A DNA stretch of 64,000 bases. Origin: Desulfuromonadales bacterium (lineage in GTDB: Bacteria; Desulfobacterota; Desulfuromonadia; Geobacterales; Pseudopelobacteraceae). Shown here one piece after another: positions 45,673 to 54,540 of the stretch. The stretch is taken from assembly GCA_013349405.1 (NCBI GenBank), contig DUZS01000006.1, positions 46,038 through 110,037 on the forward strand, read 5' to 3'. Below the pieces are notes generated by a model. It did not search any database and had not been told where the DNA came from. It worked only from the letters and a program-made list of their open reading frames with translations. The translations under genes and the position numbers were made by a program. Position 1 is the first letter of the stretch. The number at the start of each line of letters is the position of its first letter.

Positions 45673-47046
45673 GTGACAACACCAAAAAATGATTTTCTGC
45701 ACTCCCTCTGGGATTTTTTCTGTTCACTGAAGCTGACCATGTTCCTGCTGATCTCACTGGCCGTTATCTCGATAATCGGGACGGTCATTCCCCAGGGAAT
45801 TCCCCCCGAGGAATATCTCGCCCAGATCAGCCCGGCAAAAATTACGCTGTACAAGGCGCTCGGCTTTTTTGATATGTACCATTCCTGGTGGTTCATTCTG
45901 CTGCTGTATCTGTTGACCGTCAATCTGATCGCCTGCTCTTTCAAACGCCTGCCGCATATCTGGAAGATCATTTCCCAGCCGGCTACGATCTTGAGCAGCG
46001 GTCTGGAGCAATCCCTTGCCAATGTGGCAACGATACATACTGCGGCAGCACCGGCCGTTGTCAAAGAACGTCTTACTGCATTTCTTACGGCCGAATATTC
46101 CACTCCGGTGGTTTCCGAGGTCGATGGTGCCTGGCACCTCTTTGCCCAGAAAACGCCGTGGTGCCGCCTCTCCGTGTATGTTGTCCACCTGAGCATTATT
46201 GTGATCTTCATCGGTTCGATAATCGGTTCGCTCTTCGGCTTCAAAGGCTATGTGAATATTCTCGAAGGTGAAAGTATCTCTAAAGTCATGACCCGTTCGG
46301 AAAAGGAGATTGACCTCGGTTACTCCGTGCGCCTTGAACAGTTCAGTATGGCGAAATACCCGAGCGGAGCCCCGAAAGAGTTCAAGAGCATCCTGACGGT
46401 GCTGGAGAATGGCAAGCCGGTGCCCGATTACAAGAACGTGCGTGTTATCGTTAATGATCCGCTCAGCTACAAGGGCATCACCTTCTACCAGTCCAGCTAC
46501 GGTAATGCCGGCAACTATTTCCTGACTCTCACCGATCTTGACGGTAAAAATCCCGTTCCTGTGACCGTTTCCGGGCAATCTTCCGTGAATCTGCCTGATG
46601 GCAGCAGCCTGCACGTACTGGAAGCAACAAAGGACGTTTCGCCTTTCGTTGCGGGGCTTTCCGGACCGGCTGCTCAGGTCGAACTACATACGGCAAGCGG
46701 AAAAGCAGAGAAGTTTGTGGTCTACGCCAACCATCCTGAACTGAATATCAAGCACGCACAGGAGCATGGTACCGGACCGGTAATCCATTACCGGGGTGCT
46801 GAAGAGCGAATGTACACCGGTTTGCAGGTGGCCAAAGATCCCGGAGTCGAGATCGTCTGGGTGGGATGCTTCCTGATGGTGATCGGCATCTATATCGCCT
46901 TTTTCATGTCGCACCGCCGCATCTGGGTGCGTATTCAGGATGGTGCTGTTACGGTTGGCGGAAATACCAGTAAAAATCCGGGCGCCTTTCAGAAGGCGTT
47001 TGAGGGGTTGGTTGAACGGCTTAAATCCGATCTGGACAAGGTATAA
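45673..47046 (+). CDS. resB: Cytochrome c biogenesis protein ResB
   Basis: 457 residues. N-terminal helices (SLKLTMFLLISLAVISIIGT, then YHSWWFILLLYLLTVNLIAC) and a third pair around residue 175 (VVHLSIIVIFIGSIIGSLFG) flank a large periplasmic domain. A last helix lies near 400. ResB (Ccs1) works with CcsA in system II to deliver heme to apocytochromes c. The usual next gene, ccsA/resC, is missing here; a riboswitch-controlled terC follows instead. The start is GTG 45673, with AAGGAG upstream. Confidence 0.92.
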   Translation: MTTPKNDFLHSLWDFFCSLKLTMFLLISLAVISIIGTVIPQGIPPEEYLAQISPAKITLYKALGFFDMYHSWWFILLLYLLTVNLIACSFKRLPHIWKIISQPATILSSGLEQSLANVATIHTAAAPAVVKERLTAFLTAEYSTPVVSEVDGAWHLFAQKTPWCRLSVYVVHLSIIVIFIGSIIGSLFGFKGYVNILEGESISKVMTRSEKEIDLGYSVRLEQFSMAKYPSGAPKEFKSILTVLENGKPVPDYKNVRVIVNDPLSYKGITFYQSSYGNAGNYFLTLTDLDGKNPVPVTVSGQSSVNLPDGSSLHVLEATKDVSPFVAGLSGPAAQVELHTASGKAEKFVVYANHPELNIKHAQEHGTGPVIHYRGAEERMYTGLQVAKDPGVEIVWVGCFLMVIGIYIAFFMSHRRIWVRIQDGAVTVGGNTSKNPGAFQKAFEGLVERLKSDLDKV

Positions 47047-47084
47047 ACTATCGGAATCAAACAATGACAAAAGTAAAATGCCGC

Positions 47085-47114
47085 TTGACAAACAGGGTGC
47101 AGATCAATTAGAGT
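47085..47114 (+). promoter_or_regulatory. Putative promoter of the terC riboswitch transcript
   Basis: TTGACA (47085-47090), an 18-bp spacer and TAGAGT (47109-47114), just upstream of the aptamer. Confidence 0.45.
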
Positions 47115-47120
47115 TCAACC

Positions 47121-47229
47121 TCCTATAAAGGGGAGTAGCTATCAGCCGGAGACATGGCTGATCCTGTGTTCGTCAACACAGCCGCAAGGCTCGGGCCGGG
47201 AACGAAATAATCGCAAGCAAGACCTTTAT
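47121..47229 (+). promoter_or_regulatory. yybP-ykoY manganese riboswitch aptamer
   Basis: The leader contains the hallmark AAAGGGGAGTAG (47127-47138), the CATGGCTGATCC and GTCAACACAGCCGCAAGG region, and CGGGCCGGGAACGAA. The outer P1 helix pairs ATAAAGG (47125-47131) with CCTTTAT (47223-47229). The gene behind it is terC, the usual partner of this class. Known members sense Mn2+ and switch on efflux or metal-related genes. Confidence 0.9.
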
Positions 47230-47268
47230 CCAATTCGCATGACTGCGCAGTGGATAAAGGTCTTTTTT
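47219..47268 (+). terminator. Riboswitch-controlled intrinsic terminator before terC
   Basis: A 14-bp perfect stem (47219-47232 with 47251-47264) followed by a run of T. Its 5' arm contains the P1 3' strand, so aptamer P1 and terminator are mutually exclusive: ligand binding should give read-through. Confidence 0.93.
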
Positions 47269-47316
47269 GTTTGTATAATGAATCGCATGTAAAAACGCAT
47301 TGGGGGGAACAACAGC

Positions 47317-48066
47317 ATGGCATGGGTAACAGATCCGCAGGTATGGATGGCGCTGGTGACACTCAGCGCACTTGAAATTGTACTTGGTATTGACAATATT
47401 ATCTTCATCTCCATTCAGGCGAGCAAGTTACCTCTGCAGCAGCAGGAGAAAGCCCGCCTGGTCGGTCTTGGGCTGGCGATGTTCATCCGGATCGCACTGC
47501 TCTTTTCACTGACCTGGCTGATGGGGTTGACCGCACCGCTGTTTACGGTGCTGGGCAGCGAGATTTCCGGCCGAGACCTGATCCTGATCTGCGGCGGTCT
47601 GTTCCTGATCTGGAAAAGTACCATGGAAATTCACGAGAAACTTGAGGGCGAGGAGGAAATTTCCGCCTCCCGAGTCGGGGCAACCTTTGGCGCGGTGCTG
47701 GTGCAAATCCTTCTGCTGGACATCGTATTCTCACTTGATTCGATTATTACCGCCCTCGGGATGGCCAGTCAGCTTGCCGTAATGGTCGCTGCGGTTGTTA
47801 TCGCAGTCGGCTTCATGATGCTCTTTTCCGGTACAATCAGCACCTTCGTAGAAAAGCACCCGACCATCAAGATGCTCGCTCTCAGCTTTCTGCTGCTGAT
47901 CGGTGTTGCGCTGATCGGTGACGGTCTTGATATGCATATTCCGAAAGGATACATCTACTTTGCCATGGCTTTTTCAGTTATGGTTGAAATGCTCAACCTG
48001 AAACTGGGGCGGAGTAAGCCGGTCAGACTTCATCAACCACATCTGGAGCATACTAAAGGAAACTAA
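47317..48066 (+). CDS. TerC-family integral membrane protein
   Basis: 249 residues with about seven membrane helices and the TerC acidic motifs LEIVLGIDNIIFIS and LDIVFSLDSIITALG. Relatives downstream of yybP-ykoY riboswitches (for example Alx, MeeF/MeeY) export Mn2+, some to load exported proteins. The riboswitch leader supports a manganese-linked role. GGGGG precedes ATG 47317. Confidence 0.93.
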   Translation: MAWVTDPQVWMALVTLSALEIVLGIDNIIFISIQASKLPLQQQEKARLVGLGLAMFIRIALLFSLTWLMGLTAPLFTVLGSEISGRDLILICGGLFLIWKSTMEIHEKLEGEEEISASRVGATFGAVLVQILLLDIVFSLDSIITALGMASQLAVMVAAVVIAVGFMMLFSGTISTFVEKHPTIKMLALSFLLLIGVALIGDGLDMHIPKGYIYFAMAFSVMVEMLNLKLGRSKPVRLHQPHLEHTKGN

Positions 48067-48069
48067 ACC

Positions 48070-48696
48070 ATGTTTTCGGTCTACGGTATTACAGGACAGG
48101 TATATAGCGGCACGCTTGAGGCCATGAACCGGGTGCATGCGCTTTCAAAGGCACGGGCTGCACGTCCGGTGACTCAGGATGGTGAGGAGCCTGAGGTTAT
48201 GACCCACCAGGTTGGACGGATTCACGAAGAGGCGATCCGCGCGTACCTCGCCATGCTGCCGCATGATATTGAACGTGGGCCACTCTACCATGCCGAGCAG
48301 ATTATGGAACGTAATGTGATCACCGTTTTGGATAGCTATGATGTGGCGCGGGCCTGGCGGACCCTGCGCGATCATCATATCCATCAGGCTCCGGTTCTTG
48401 ACGGCAACGCACAGCTCATTGGCATTGTCAGCGAGCGCGATCTGCTGACCGCCATAAACATTGATGCCGGACAGATTGTTGAAAGCCTTAACCGTCAGGT
48501 ACGAGATGTCATGACCACTCCGGTGGTTGCGGCTTCACCGGTGACCGATATTCGGCGCATCGCCTCTGTTATGCTCGACTATGGTGTTGACGGGGCGCCT
48601 GTCACCAACGACAACGGGCGTCTGGTCGGCTTTGTCTCTCGCAGTGATATCCTGCGTGCGGTCGTGACTGATCCGCCGTTGAGTCTCTGGCGCTGA
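48070..48696 (+). CDS. CBS-domain protein cotranscribed with terC
   Basis: 208 residues: an unrecognised N-terminal ~75 residues, then a CBS pair (MERNVITVLDSYDVARAW and VRDVMTTPVVAASPVTD, with VSERDLL and VSRSDIL ends). CBS pairs bind adenine nucleotides and act as regulators. Only 3 bp follow the terC stop, so it shares the Mn2+ riboswitch transcript. Confidence 0.88.
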   Translation: MFSVYGITGQVYSGTLEAMNRVHALSKARAARPVTQDGEEPEVMTHQVGRIHEEAIRAYLAMLPHDIERGPLYHAEQIMERNVITVLDSYDVARAWRTLRDHHIHQAPVLDGNAQLIGIVSERDLLTAINIDAGQIVESLNRQVRDVMTTPVVAASPVTDIRRIASVMLDYGVDGAPVTNDNGRLVGFVSRSDILRAVVTDPPLSLWR

Positions 48697-48764
48697 GTCG
48701 GGGGACGAGCTTACGCTGAAGTCCCCGATTACAAAGAAAAACAAACTGCAGAGGATCGTATGGT

Positions 48765-49763
48765 ATGAGCATGAACAAAAACAATTATCACATCCCTGCC
48801 ATTGTCACGCTGACGGTGCTGATTACCTGCCTGCACTTCGGTACAATGTGGCAGATTTCGCAGCGTGTTGTTTTTGAAGAGCTGTATTATCTGCCGCTGC
48901 TTCTGGGGGCAATTCATCTGGGGCTGAAAGGCTCGATAATTACCTGGTTGTTTGTGTCAGCGGCCTATCTGCCGTTCTTTTTTGGCCCATGGAATACGAA
49001 CTTTCCGGAATTAGTCGGCAGGATACTGCACCTGGTGTTTACCGGGGTTTTTACTTCATTCACGTACTATATTGCTGAGCGTGACCGTAAAAAAAGCAGG
49101 CAGGCTGAACAAGGCCGCTCTCTCGCCACGATTGGTCAGGTGGCCACCGTCATTGTGCATGACCTGAAGAATCCTCTCATTTCCATCCTCGGATTCGCCC
49201 GGCGAATGCGCGAGGGTAAGGGAGACGTAACTCAAGGGGCGCAGATAATAGAGGATTCCGCTCTGAATATGCAGAAGATTGTCAATTCCGTGCTGGATTT
49301 TACCAGGCCGTTGCAACTGGATCTTAAGGATACAGATATCAGGAAGACCATACGTAAGGCCATTGAATCCTGCCAGACAAAGGCCGACGGGCAGCGAGTC
49401 GCCCTGAAGTTTGAGCTGTCATCGGGTCCGATCACCTGCGCAATTGACAGTTTTCACCTTGAGAGGGCGCTGGTTAATTTGATCGATAACGCCGTTGATG
49501 CTTCACCATCTGACTCAGAGATAAACATATGTGCGTCTGTCAATAAGTCGGATGTACTTATCAGTATCAAAGACCACGGCGCCGGAATGACTCGCGAAAC
49601 TCTGGAAAGCCTTTTTATGCCGTTTTATACGACAAAAAGTGAAGGAACCGGTCTTGGCATGCCTATCTCAAAGAAAGTCATTGAGGCGCATGGCGGCACG
49701 CTTTGTATCCAGAGCAGACTGGGAGTCGGCACGGTGGCAGAAATACTGCTGCCATGTCGTTAA
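48765..49763 (+). CDS. Membrane sensor histidine kinase
   Basis: 332 residues. Three to four N-terminal helices (about 10-105) precede a HisKA domain with phosphoacceptor His in VTVIVHDLKNPLISILG and an HATPase domain (N-box LIDNAVDASP, G boxes DHGAGM and GTGLGMPIS). No periplasmic sensor and no HAMP domain are seen. No response regulator is adjacent, so it is an orphan here. ATG 48765 follows GAGG. Confidence 0.9.
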   Translation: MSMNKNNYHIPAIVTLTVLITCLHFGTMWQISQRVVFEELYYLPLLLGAIHLGLKGSIITWLFVSAAYLPFFFGPWNTNFPELVGRILHLVFTGVFTSFTYYIAERDRKKSRQAEQGRSLATIGQVATVIVHDLKNPLISILGFARRMREGKGDVTQGAQIIEDSALNMQKIVNSVLDFTRPLQLDLKDTDIRKTIRKAIESCQTKADGQRVALKFELSSGPITCAIDSFHLERALVNLIDNAVDASPSDSEINICASVNKSDVLISIKDHGAGMTRETLESLFMPFYTTKSEGTGLGMPISKKVIEAHGGTLCIQSRLGVGTVAEILLPCR

Positions 49764-49871
49764 AATTTGGACGTCACAGAAGGCCGGACGAAAAGGAGAA
49801 AATGTTTGAGCACCGGAAATGAGTACATTATGGGCGAGGCCATTAACTCGGTCAGATCCCGTCTTAATTAA

Positions 49872-50552
49872 ATGTATTGCAGTTACAACAACGGGAAGAT
49901 CGCATTTTTTTGCGGAATAGCGATGCTTACGGTCTTGTTTTCCGGCGCATGGGCGATTCATCTTGAGCCGATTGAGCGACTCGACCGGTTGATTCTGGAA
50001 TGGCTTGCTACCGGTCGTTCGGCAGGTCTGGATCAGCTTTTTTCATATATCTCGTGGGCCGGATCAAGCGTCATCCTGCTACCGGTAATTTTTGCACAGC
50101 TGTTCGTTCTGATTCTCCGCAAGAATTCTCGGGATGCACTGTTTTTGGTTGGATCATGCATCGGGGGAAGCCTGCTGGGCAGTGCAGCAAAACTTGTTGT
50201 CATGCGCCCACGGCCTGGTCTTTTCCCGGCAGTGATTGATCTGCCGGCCGGGTTTTCATTCCCGAGCTCTCACGCCGTACAGCTAACTGTCTTTGTGATT
50301 GCTGAGTTGCTGCTGCTTGACGTTTCAACAAGACCCCGGTGGTTATACGTGTTCACCATAACAGGTGGAGTGCTGATACTACTGGTCTGCATCTCACGGG
50401 TATACCTGCAGGTCCACTATCCGACAGATGTTGTGACAGGGTTCATCACGGGGCTTTTTTGGGTTGTCGGCTTGGCGGCAGTGATGCGGTCCGGTCATAA
50501 TAAGCGAGCTTTTTTTGACGGTCGCGGCTTTGAGAAAGGAAAACAACAATGA
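49872..50552 (+). CDS. PAP2-family membrane phosphatase
   Basis: 226 residues with about six hydrophobic segments and the three PAP2 motifs: KLVVMRPRP, PSSHAVQL, and SRVYLQVHYPTDV. It probably dephosphorylates undecaprenyl pyrophosphate or a phospholipid phosphate. The ribosome-binding site before ATG 49872 is weak. It overlaps dgkA by 4 bp (ATGA), consistent with lipid-phosphate recycling. Confidence 0.88.
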   Translation: MYCSYNNGKIAFFCGIAMLTVLFSGAWAIHLEPIERLDRLILEWLATGRSAGLDQLFSYISWAGSSVILLPVIFAQLFVLILRKNSRDALFLVGSCIGGSLLGSAAKLVVMRPRPGLFPAVIDLPAGFSFPSSHAVQLTVFVIAELLLLDVSTRPRWLYVFTITGGVLILLVCISRVYLQVHYPTDVVTGFITGLFWVVGLAAVMRSGHNKRAFFDGRGFEKGKQQ

Positions 50553-50941
50553 AAAATAAATTTCTTGGCACCGGCGAACAGGGGTATAATCCCGTGCGAA
50601 AAGTGCAGAACGTCATCTCCGGCCTGCGTTATGCCGTACTGACGGATTTTAGTGTGGGGTACAAGCTGATCCTCTCACTAATAGTCCTGATAGCGACGTT
50701 CGCATTGCGACAACAGGTTGATTTGCTGCTGATTCTCATCGCAACCGGCCTTGTATTGATCACAGAAATAGTAAATAGCGCTATTGAGGCTCTCTGCGAC
50801 TTTGTCGAGGAACGCCACAACGAAAAAATAAAGATTATCAAAGATATTGCTGCCGCAGCGGTCGGAATCAGCATTGTCGTATGGGTCGTTGTCTGTGCTG
50901 TGGAAGTAGGAGAAATATGGGTGCAGTTCAAGAAACAGTGA
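50549..50941 (+). CDS. dgkA: Diacylglycerol (or undecaprenol) kinase
   Basis: 130-residue DgkA: N-terminal amphipathic region, three membrane helices, and the signature EIVNSAIEALCDFVEERHNEKIK (catalytic Glu in NSAIE). It phosphorylates diacylglycerol or undecaprenol. Coupled to the upstream PAP2 gene, giving a kinase/phosphatase pair on lipid carriers. Confidence 0.93.
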   Translation: MKNKFLGTGEQGYNPVRKVQNVISGLRYAVLTDFSVGYKLILSLIVLIATFALRQQVDLLLILIATGLVLITEIVNSAIEALCDFVEERHNEKIKIIKDIAAAAVGISIVVWVVVCAVEVGEIWVQFKKQ

Positions 50942-50976
50942 AGGATTTTGTTTAACAGAATAAGGGGGAGCATCAC

Positions 50977-53652
50977 ATGCTTAAAAGCAAATTTATACTG
51001 TTTCTGGTTCTCGTTACGGTGGTACTGCCGTTCGTATCAACAGCGCTCACCTACTACACGGATTGGCTCTTTTTTGTCGAAACCGGCTTCACCTCAGTTT
51101 TTGCGACAACGCTGTACGCTAAAACCGGGGTGGGTCTCCTTTTCGGCGTACTCTTGTGTGCCGTTATTATGGTCAATGTCGTCTCTGCGAACAGGGCAAA
51201 GTTCCCCTACAGCGGCATTGCCATCGTCGGTGGCGGCAACTTCCGGGTGAACAGGAACGATGCGATCCGCTTTGTCAAGCCGTTAGCCAGCCTCGCCACG
51301 CTGGTCCTGTCTCTTCTTGCAGCAAACTGGGGTGCGCTGCGCTGGGAAGAGGTGCTGCTTTTTAGAAATGGGATCTCTGTCGGCACCGTTGATCCGGTCA
51401 TCGGTAAAGATATTGGTTTCTATCTGTTCAGTCTGCCGTTCTGGGAGGTGCTCAAAGGGTTTGCCGGCTTTGCGCTGGTGGCTGCCGCGGCTGTTTCCGG
51501 GGTGGTGTATTATATCCGGGGCGGCATCATCCTCACGGAGCGGGGGGCTTCGGTAGACGAAAAAGTGCGTCGGCATCTGGCGGTTCTCGTCGGGATTTTT
51601 GCCTGCGTCGTCGCGGCGGGTTTCTATCTGGACAGTTTCAGGCTGCTGTTTTCCAACAACGGCTCCTTTTATGGTGCCGGATATGTGGATGTAAACTCCC
51701 GCCTGCTTACCTGCAGAATTCTGGCTTACCTGACGCCTCTGGCGGGGATTATGCTGGCTGCCGCGATCTGGAAAGGTGCCTGGCGCGCGGCCGTGCTGCC
51801 GCCGCTGGCAATTGTGGCACTCTACGTCATCGGCATGAGCGTCTATCCGGGGCTGCTGCAGAAATTTAAAGTCGCTCCCAACGAGCTGGCGCTTGAAACT
51901 CCCTATATCGAGAATAATCTGAAATTTACCCGTTTCGGTTATGATCTGGAAAAGATTGAAACAGTACCATTTGATGTCGATACGAAACTGACCGCTGCCG
52001 ATATCGCCAATAATGATGCCACCATCAAAAACATCCGCCTCTGGGATCACGCTCCGCTGCTGAAGACCTACAGTCAGCTGCAGCAGATCAGAACCTACTA
52101 CAAATTTTTCGATGTGGATAATGATCGCTACAAAGTGAACGGCCAGTACAGTCAGGTCATGCTGTCGCCGCGCGAACTTTCCTATGCAGATCTTCCGAGT
52201 AAAAACTGGATCAACGAGCGCCTCATCTTTACCCATGGCAACGGCATCACCTTCGGCCCGGTCAGCCGCATCAGCAAAGAGGGGTTGCCGGAGTTTTTTG
52301 TCAAGGATATTCCCGCCGTCAGTCTGGCCGATATCAAAGTAACGAGACCGGAAATTTATTTCGGCGAACTGTCCAACGACTATGTGGTCGTCAAGACCAA
52401 AGTGCCCGAATTCAGCTATCCGACCGCTACCGGAAATATCAATACGACGTATGCCGGTACCGGCGGAGTGCCTATAAACTCGCTCCTCAAAAAAGCGCTG
52501 TTCGCAGCTAAATTCAAAACGGAAAAAATTCTGCTGTCGTCCGATATTACCGCAGAAAGCCGCATCATCTACAACCGCAACATCAACGAGCGCGTCAGGG
52601 CGATAGCCCCGTTCCTCCGTTTTGACGGCGATCCCTACATGGTGGTCGATGCAGCGGGAAGGCTGAAATGGATGATTGACGCCTATACCTATTCTGATCG
52701 ACTCCCCTATTCGAAACCGCTCCAGGGGGGCATCAACTACATGAGGAATTCGGTCAAGGCGACCATTGATGCCTATGACGGCACACTCAATTTCTACATC
52801 AGCGATCCGAACGATGTCCTGGCAAAAGTGTACGCCCGGATATTTCCGGGTCTCTTCAAACCGCTGACCGCTATGCCGCCAGACATGCGCACTCATGTAC
52901 GCTATCCGCATCAATTCCTCCAACTGCAGGCGGCCATGTTTGCTGCGTACCACATGACCGATCCGAAGGTTTTTTACAACAAGGAGAATCTCTGGCAGAT
53001 TCCGGCGTTGGGTGAAAAACCGATGGAGCCGTATTACACCATCATGAAACTGCCGGGTGAGAAGGTCGAGGAATACATTCTGCTGCTGCCGTTTACGCCA
53101 TCAAAACGTGACAATCTGGCTGCCTGGCTGACCGCCCGCTGTGATGGGGAACAGTACGGGAAAATCCGCGCCTATACATTTCCGCGCGACCGCTTGATCT
53201 ACGGCCCGAAACAGATCGACGCCCGTATCAATCAGGACTCCTTCATATCCCAGCAGTTGACCCTCTGGAATCAGCGCGGCTCCGAGGTTATCCGGGGCAG
53301 TCTGCTGGTGATCCCGATTGAAAAATCTCTCCTCTATGTACAGCCGTTGTTTCTTGCTGCGGATAAAGCCGGCCTGCCGGAATTAAAGCGGGTTATTGTC
53401 GCTTTTGGTGATCAGGTCGTCATGGAGGAGAATCTCGAGCTGGCTCTGCAGCGGCTCTTCGGCGGCAAAAAGACCGTTGAGGCAACTGCCGCCTCAGTTT
53501 CGTCAGATGTCAAAGTATCTCCCGCGGCTTTGGCAAAGGAAGCGATGGCTGTTTATGAGAAGGCGACCACCTTGCAGCGCCAGGGCAACTGGGCGGGTTA
53601 TGGCGAAGAGCTGCGCAAGCTGGAGCAGATTTTGAAGCAGATGGCACAATAG
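50977..53652 (+). CDS. UPF0182 family large membrane protein
   Basis: 891 residues with about seven N-terminal membrane helices (to about 300) and a large extracytoplasmic domain (about 300-820), as in UPF0182. Conserved stretches include YTDWLFFVETGF, RLWDHAPLLKTYSQLQQIRTYYKF (abbreviated), and GIVIGPVSRI-like GITFGPVSRISKEGLP. Function unknown. 35 bp after dgkA, AGGGGGAG upstream. Confidence 0.92.
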   Translation: MLKSKFILFLVLVTVVLPFVSTALTYYTDWLFFVETGFTSVFATTLYAKTGVGLLFGVLLCAVIMVNVVSANRAKFPYSGIAIVGGGNFRVNRNDAIRFVKPLASLATLVLSLLAANWGALRWEEVLLFRNGISVGTVDPVIGKDIGFYLFSLPFWEVLKGFAGFALVAAAAVSGVVYYIRGGIILTERGASVDEKVRRHLAVLVGIFACVVAAGFYLDSFRLLFSNNGSFYGAGYVDVNSRLLTCRILAYLTPLAGIMLAAAIWKGAWRAAVLPPLAIVALYVIGMSVYPGLLQKFKVAPNELALETPYIENNLKFTRFGYDLEKIETVPFDVDTKLTAADIANNDATIKNIRLWDHAPLLKTYSQLQQIRTYYKFFDVDNDRYKVNGQYSQVMLSPRELSYADLPSKNWINERLIFTHGNGITFGPVSRISKEGLPEFFVKDIPAVSLADIKVTRPEIYFGELSNDYVVVKTKVPEFSYPTATGNINTTYAGTGGVPINSLLKKALFAAKFKTEKILLSSDITAESRIIYNRNINERVRAIAPFLRFDGDPYMVVDAAGRLKWMIDAYTYSDRLPYSKPLQGGINYMRNSVKATIDAYDGTLNFYISDPNDVLAKVYARIFPGLFKPLTAMPPDMRTHVRYPHQFLQLQAAMFAAYHMTDPKVFYNKENLWQIPALGEKPMEPYYTIMKLPGEKVEEYILLLPFTPSKRDNLAAWLTARCDGEQYGKIRAYTFPRDRLIYGPKQIDARINQDSFISQQLTLWNQRGSEVIRGSLLVIPIEKSLLYVQPLFLAADKAGLPELKRVIVAFGDQVVMEENLELALQRLFGGKKTVEATAASVSSDVKVSPAALAKEAMAVYEKATTLQRQGNWAGYGEELRKLEQILKQMAQ

Positions 53653-53682
53653 TGCTAATTTGAAGCGTAGGGGGTACCAACA

Positions 53683-54540
53683 ATGAATAACATCTTTAAA
53701 ACCACTTTTCTCCTTTCCCTGCTGACCGTTTTGCTGGTCGTCATGGGTGGTGCCGTTGGCGGTAAGGGGGGGATGATCTTCGCCTTTCTCATGGCTGCCG
53801 TTATGAACTTCGGCTCCTACTGGTTTTCCGACAAGATCGTTCTCAGGATGTACAACGCTCAGGAAATTACCCGCGAGGTTCATCCGGCATTCTACGGCAT
53901 GATCGAACGGCTGGCCGTTCGGGCGCAACTTCCCATGCCGAGGGTCTACATTATTCCGGATGACTCCCCGAACGCTTTTGCCACCGGGCGTAATCCCGAC
54001 CATGCTGCGGTTGCTGCTACGGAGGGGATTCTGCGCGTTCTGACGCCGGATGAGCTGGAAGGGGTCATGGCCCATGAGCTGGCCCATGTCAAGAACCGCG
54101 ATATTCTGATCTCCACTATCGCCGCAACCTTTGCCGGCGCGATATCAATGATCGGCAGCATGCTGCAGTGGGGCGCCATGTTTGGCGCCGGTCGCAGCGA
54201 CGATGATGACGGGGGCGGCATAGGCGGTATGGTCGGCTCGCTCGCTATGGCGATTATCGCCCCGATTGCCGCCATGCTGATCCAGATGGCGGTGTCACGC
54301 TCCCGTGAGTACGAGGCGGATGCTTCCGGTGCGCAGATTTGCGGCAGACCGCTGGCGCTTGCAGGTGCCCTGCGTAAGCTGCACACTGCATCTCAGGCTA
54401 TTCCGATGCTCGATGCGCGGCCCGCCACCGCCCATATGTTTATTGTCAACCCGCTCACCGGAGCCGGTCTGATGGCCCTTTTTTCCACCCACCCGCCTAT
54501 GGAGGAGCGTATCGCACGGCTTGAAGCACTGGCCAGATAG
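53683..54540 (+). CDS. htpX: HtpX-family zinc metalloprotease
   Basis: 285 residues with two N-terminal helices (about 8-50), the HEXXH zinc motif in [13 protein letters not shown], two further helices (about 145-210), and the downstream [11 protein letters not shown] zinc ligand. It degrades misfolded membrane proteins. The stop is immediately followed by the next start with no gap. Confidence 0.95.
   Translation: MNNIFKTTFLLSLLTVLLVVMGGAVGGKGGMIFAFLMAAVMNFGSYWFSDKIVLRMYNAQEITREVHPAFYGMIERLAVRAQLPMPRVYIIPDDSPNAFATGRNPDHAAVAATEGILRVLTPDELEGVMAHELAHVKNRDILISTIAATFAGAISMIGSMLQWGAMFGAGRSDDDDGGGIGGMVGSLAMAIIAPIAAMLIQMAVSRSREYEADASGAQICGRPLALAGALRKLHTASQAIPMLDARPATAHMFIVNPLTGAGLMALFSTHPPMEERIARLEALAR

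Noticed and set aside
45342..46614. Long minus-strand frames over resB (300 and 286 codons)
   Set aside because: Antisense shadows of resB and the Cys-rich gene, without family motifs or plausible starts.
51283..52953. 556-codon open frame on the minus strand
   Set aside because: It is exactly antisense to UPF0182, has no ribosome-binding site or family resemblance, and arises from the GC-biased third positions of the real gene.
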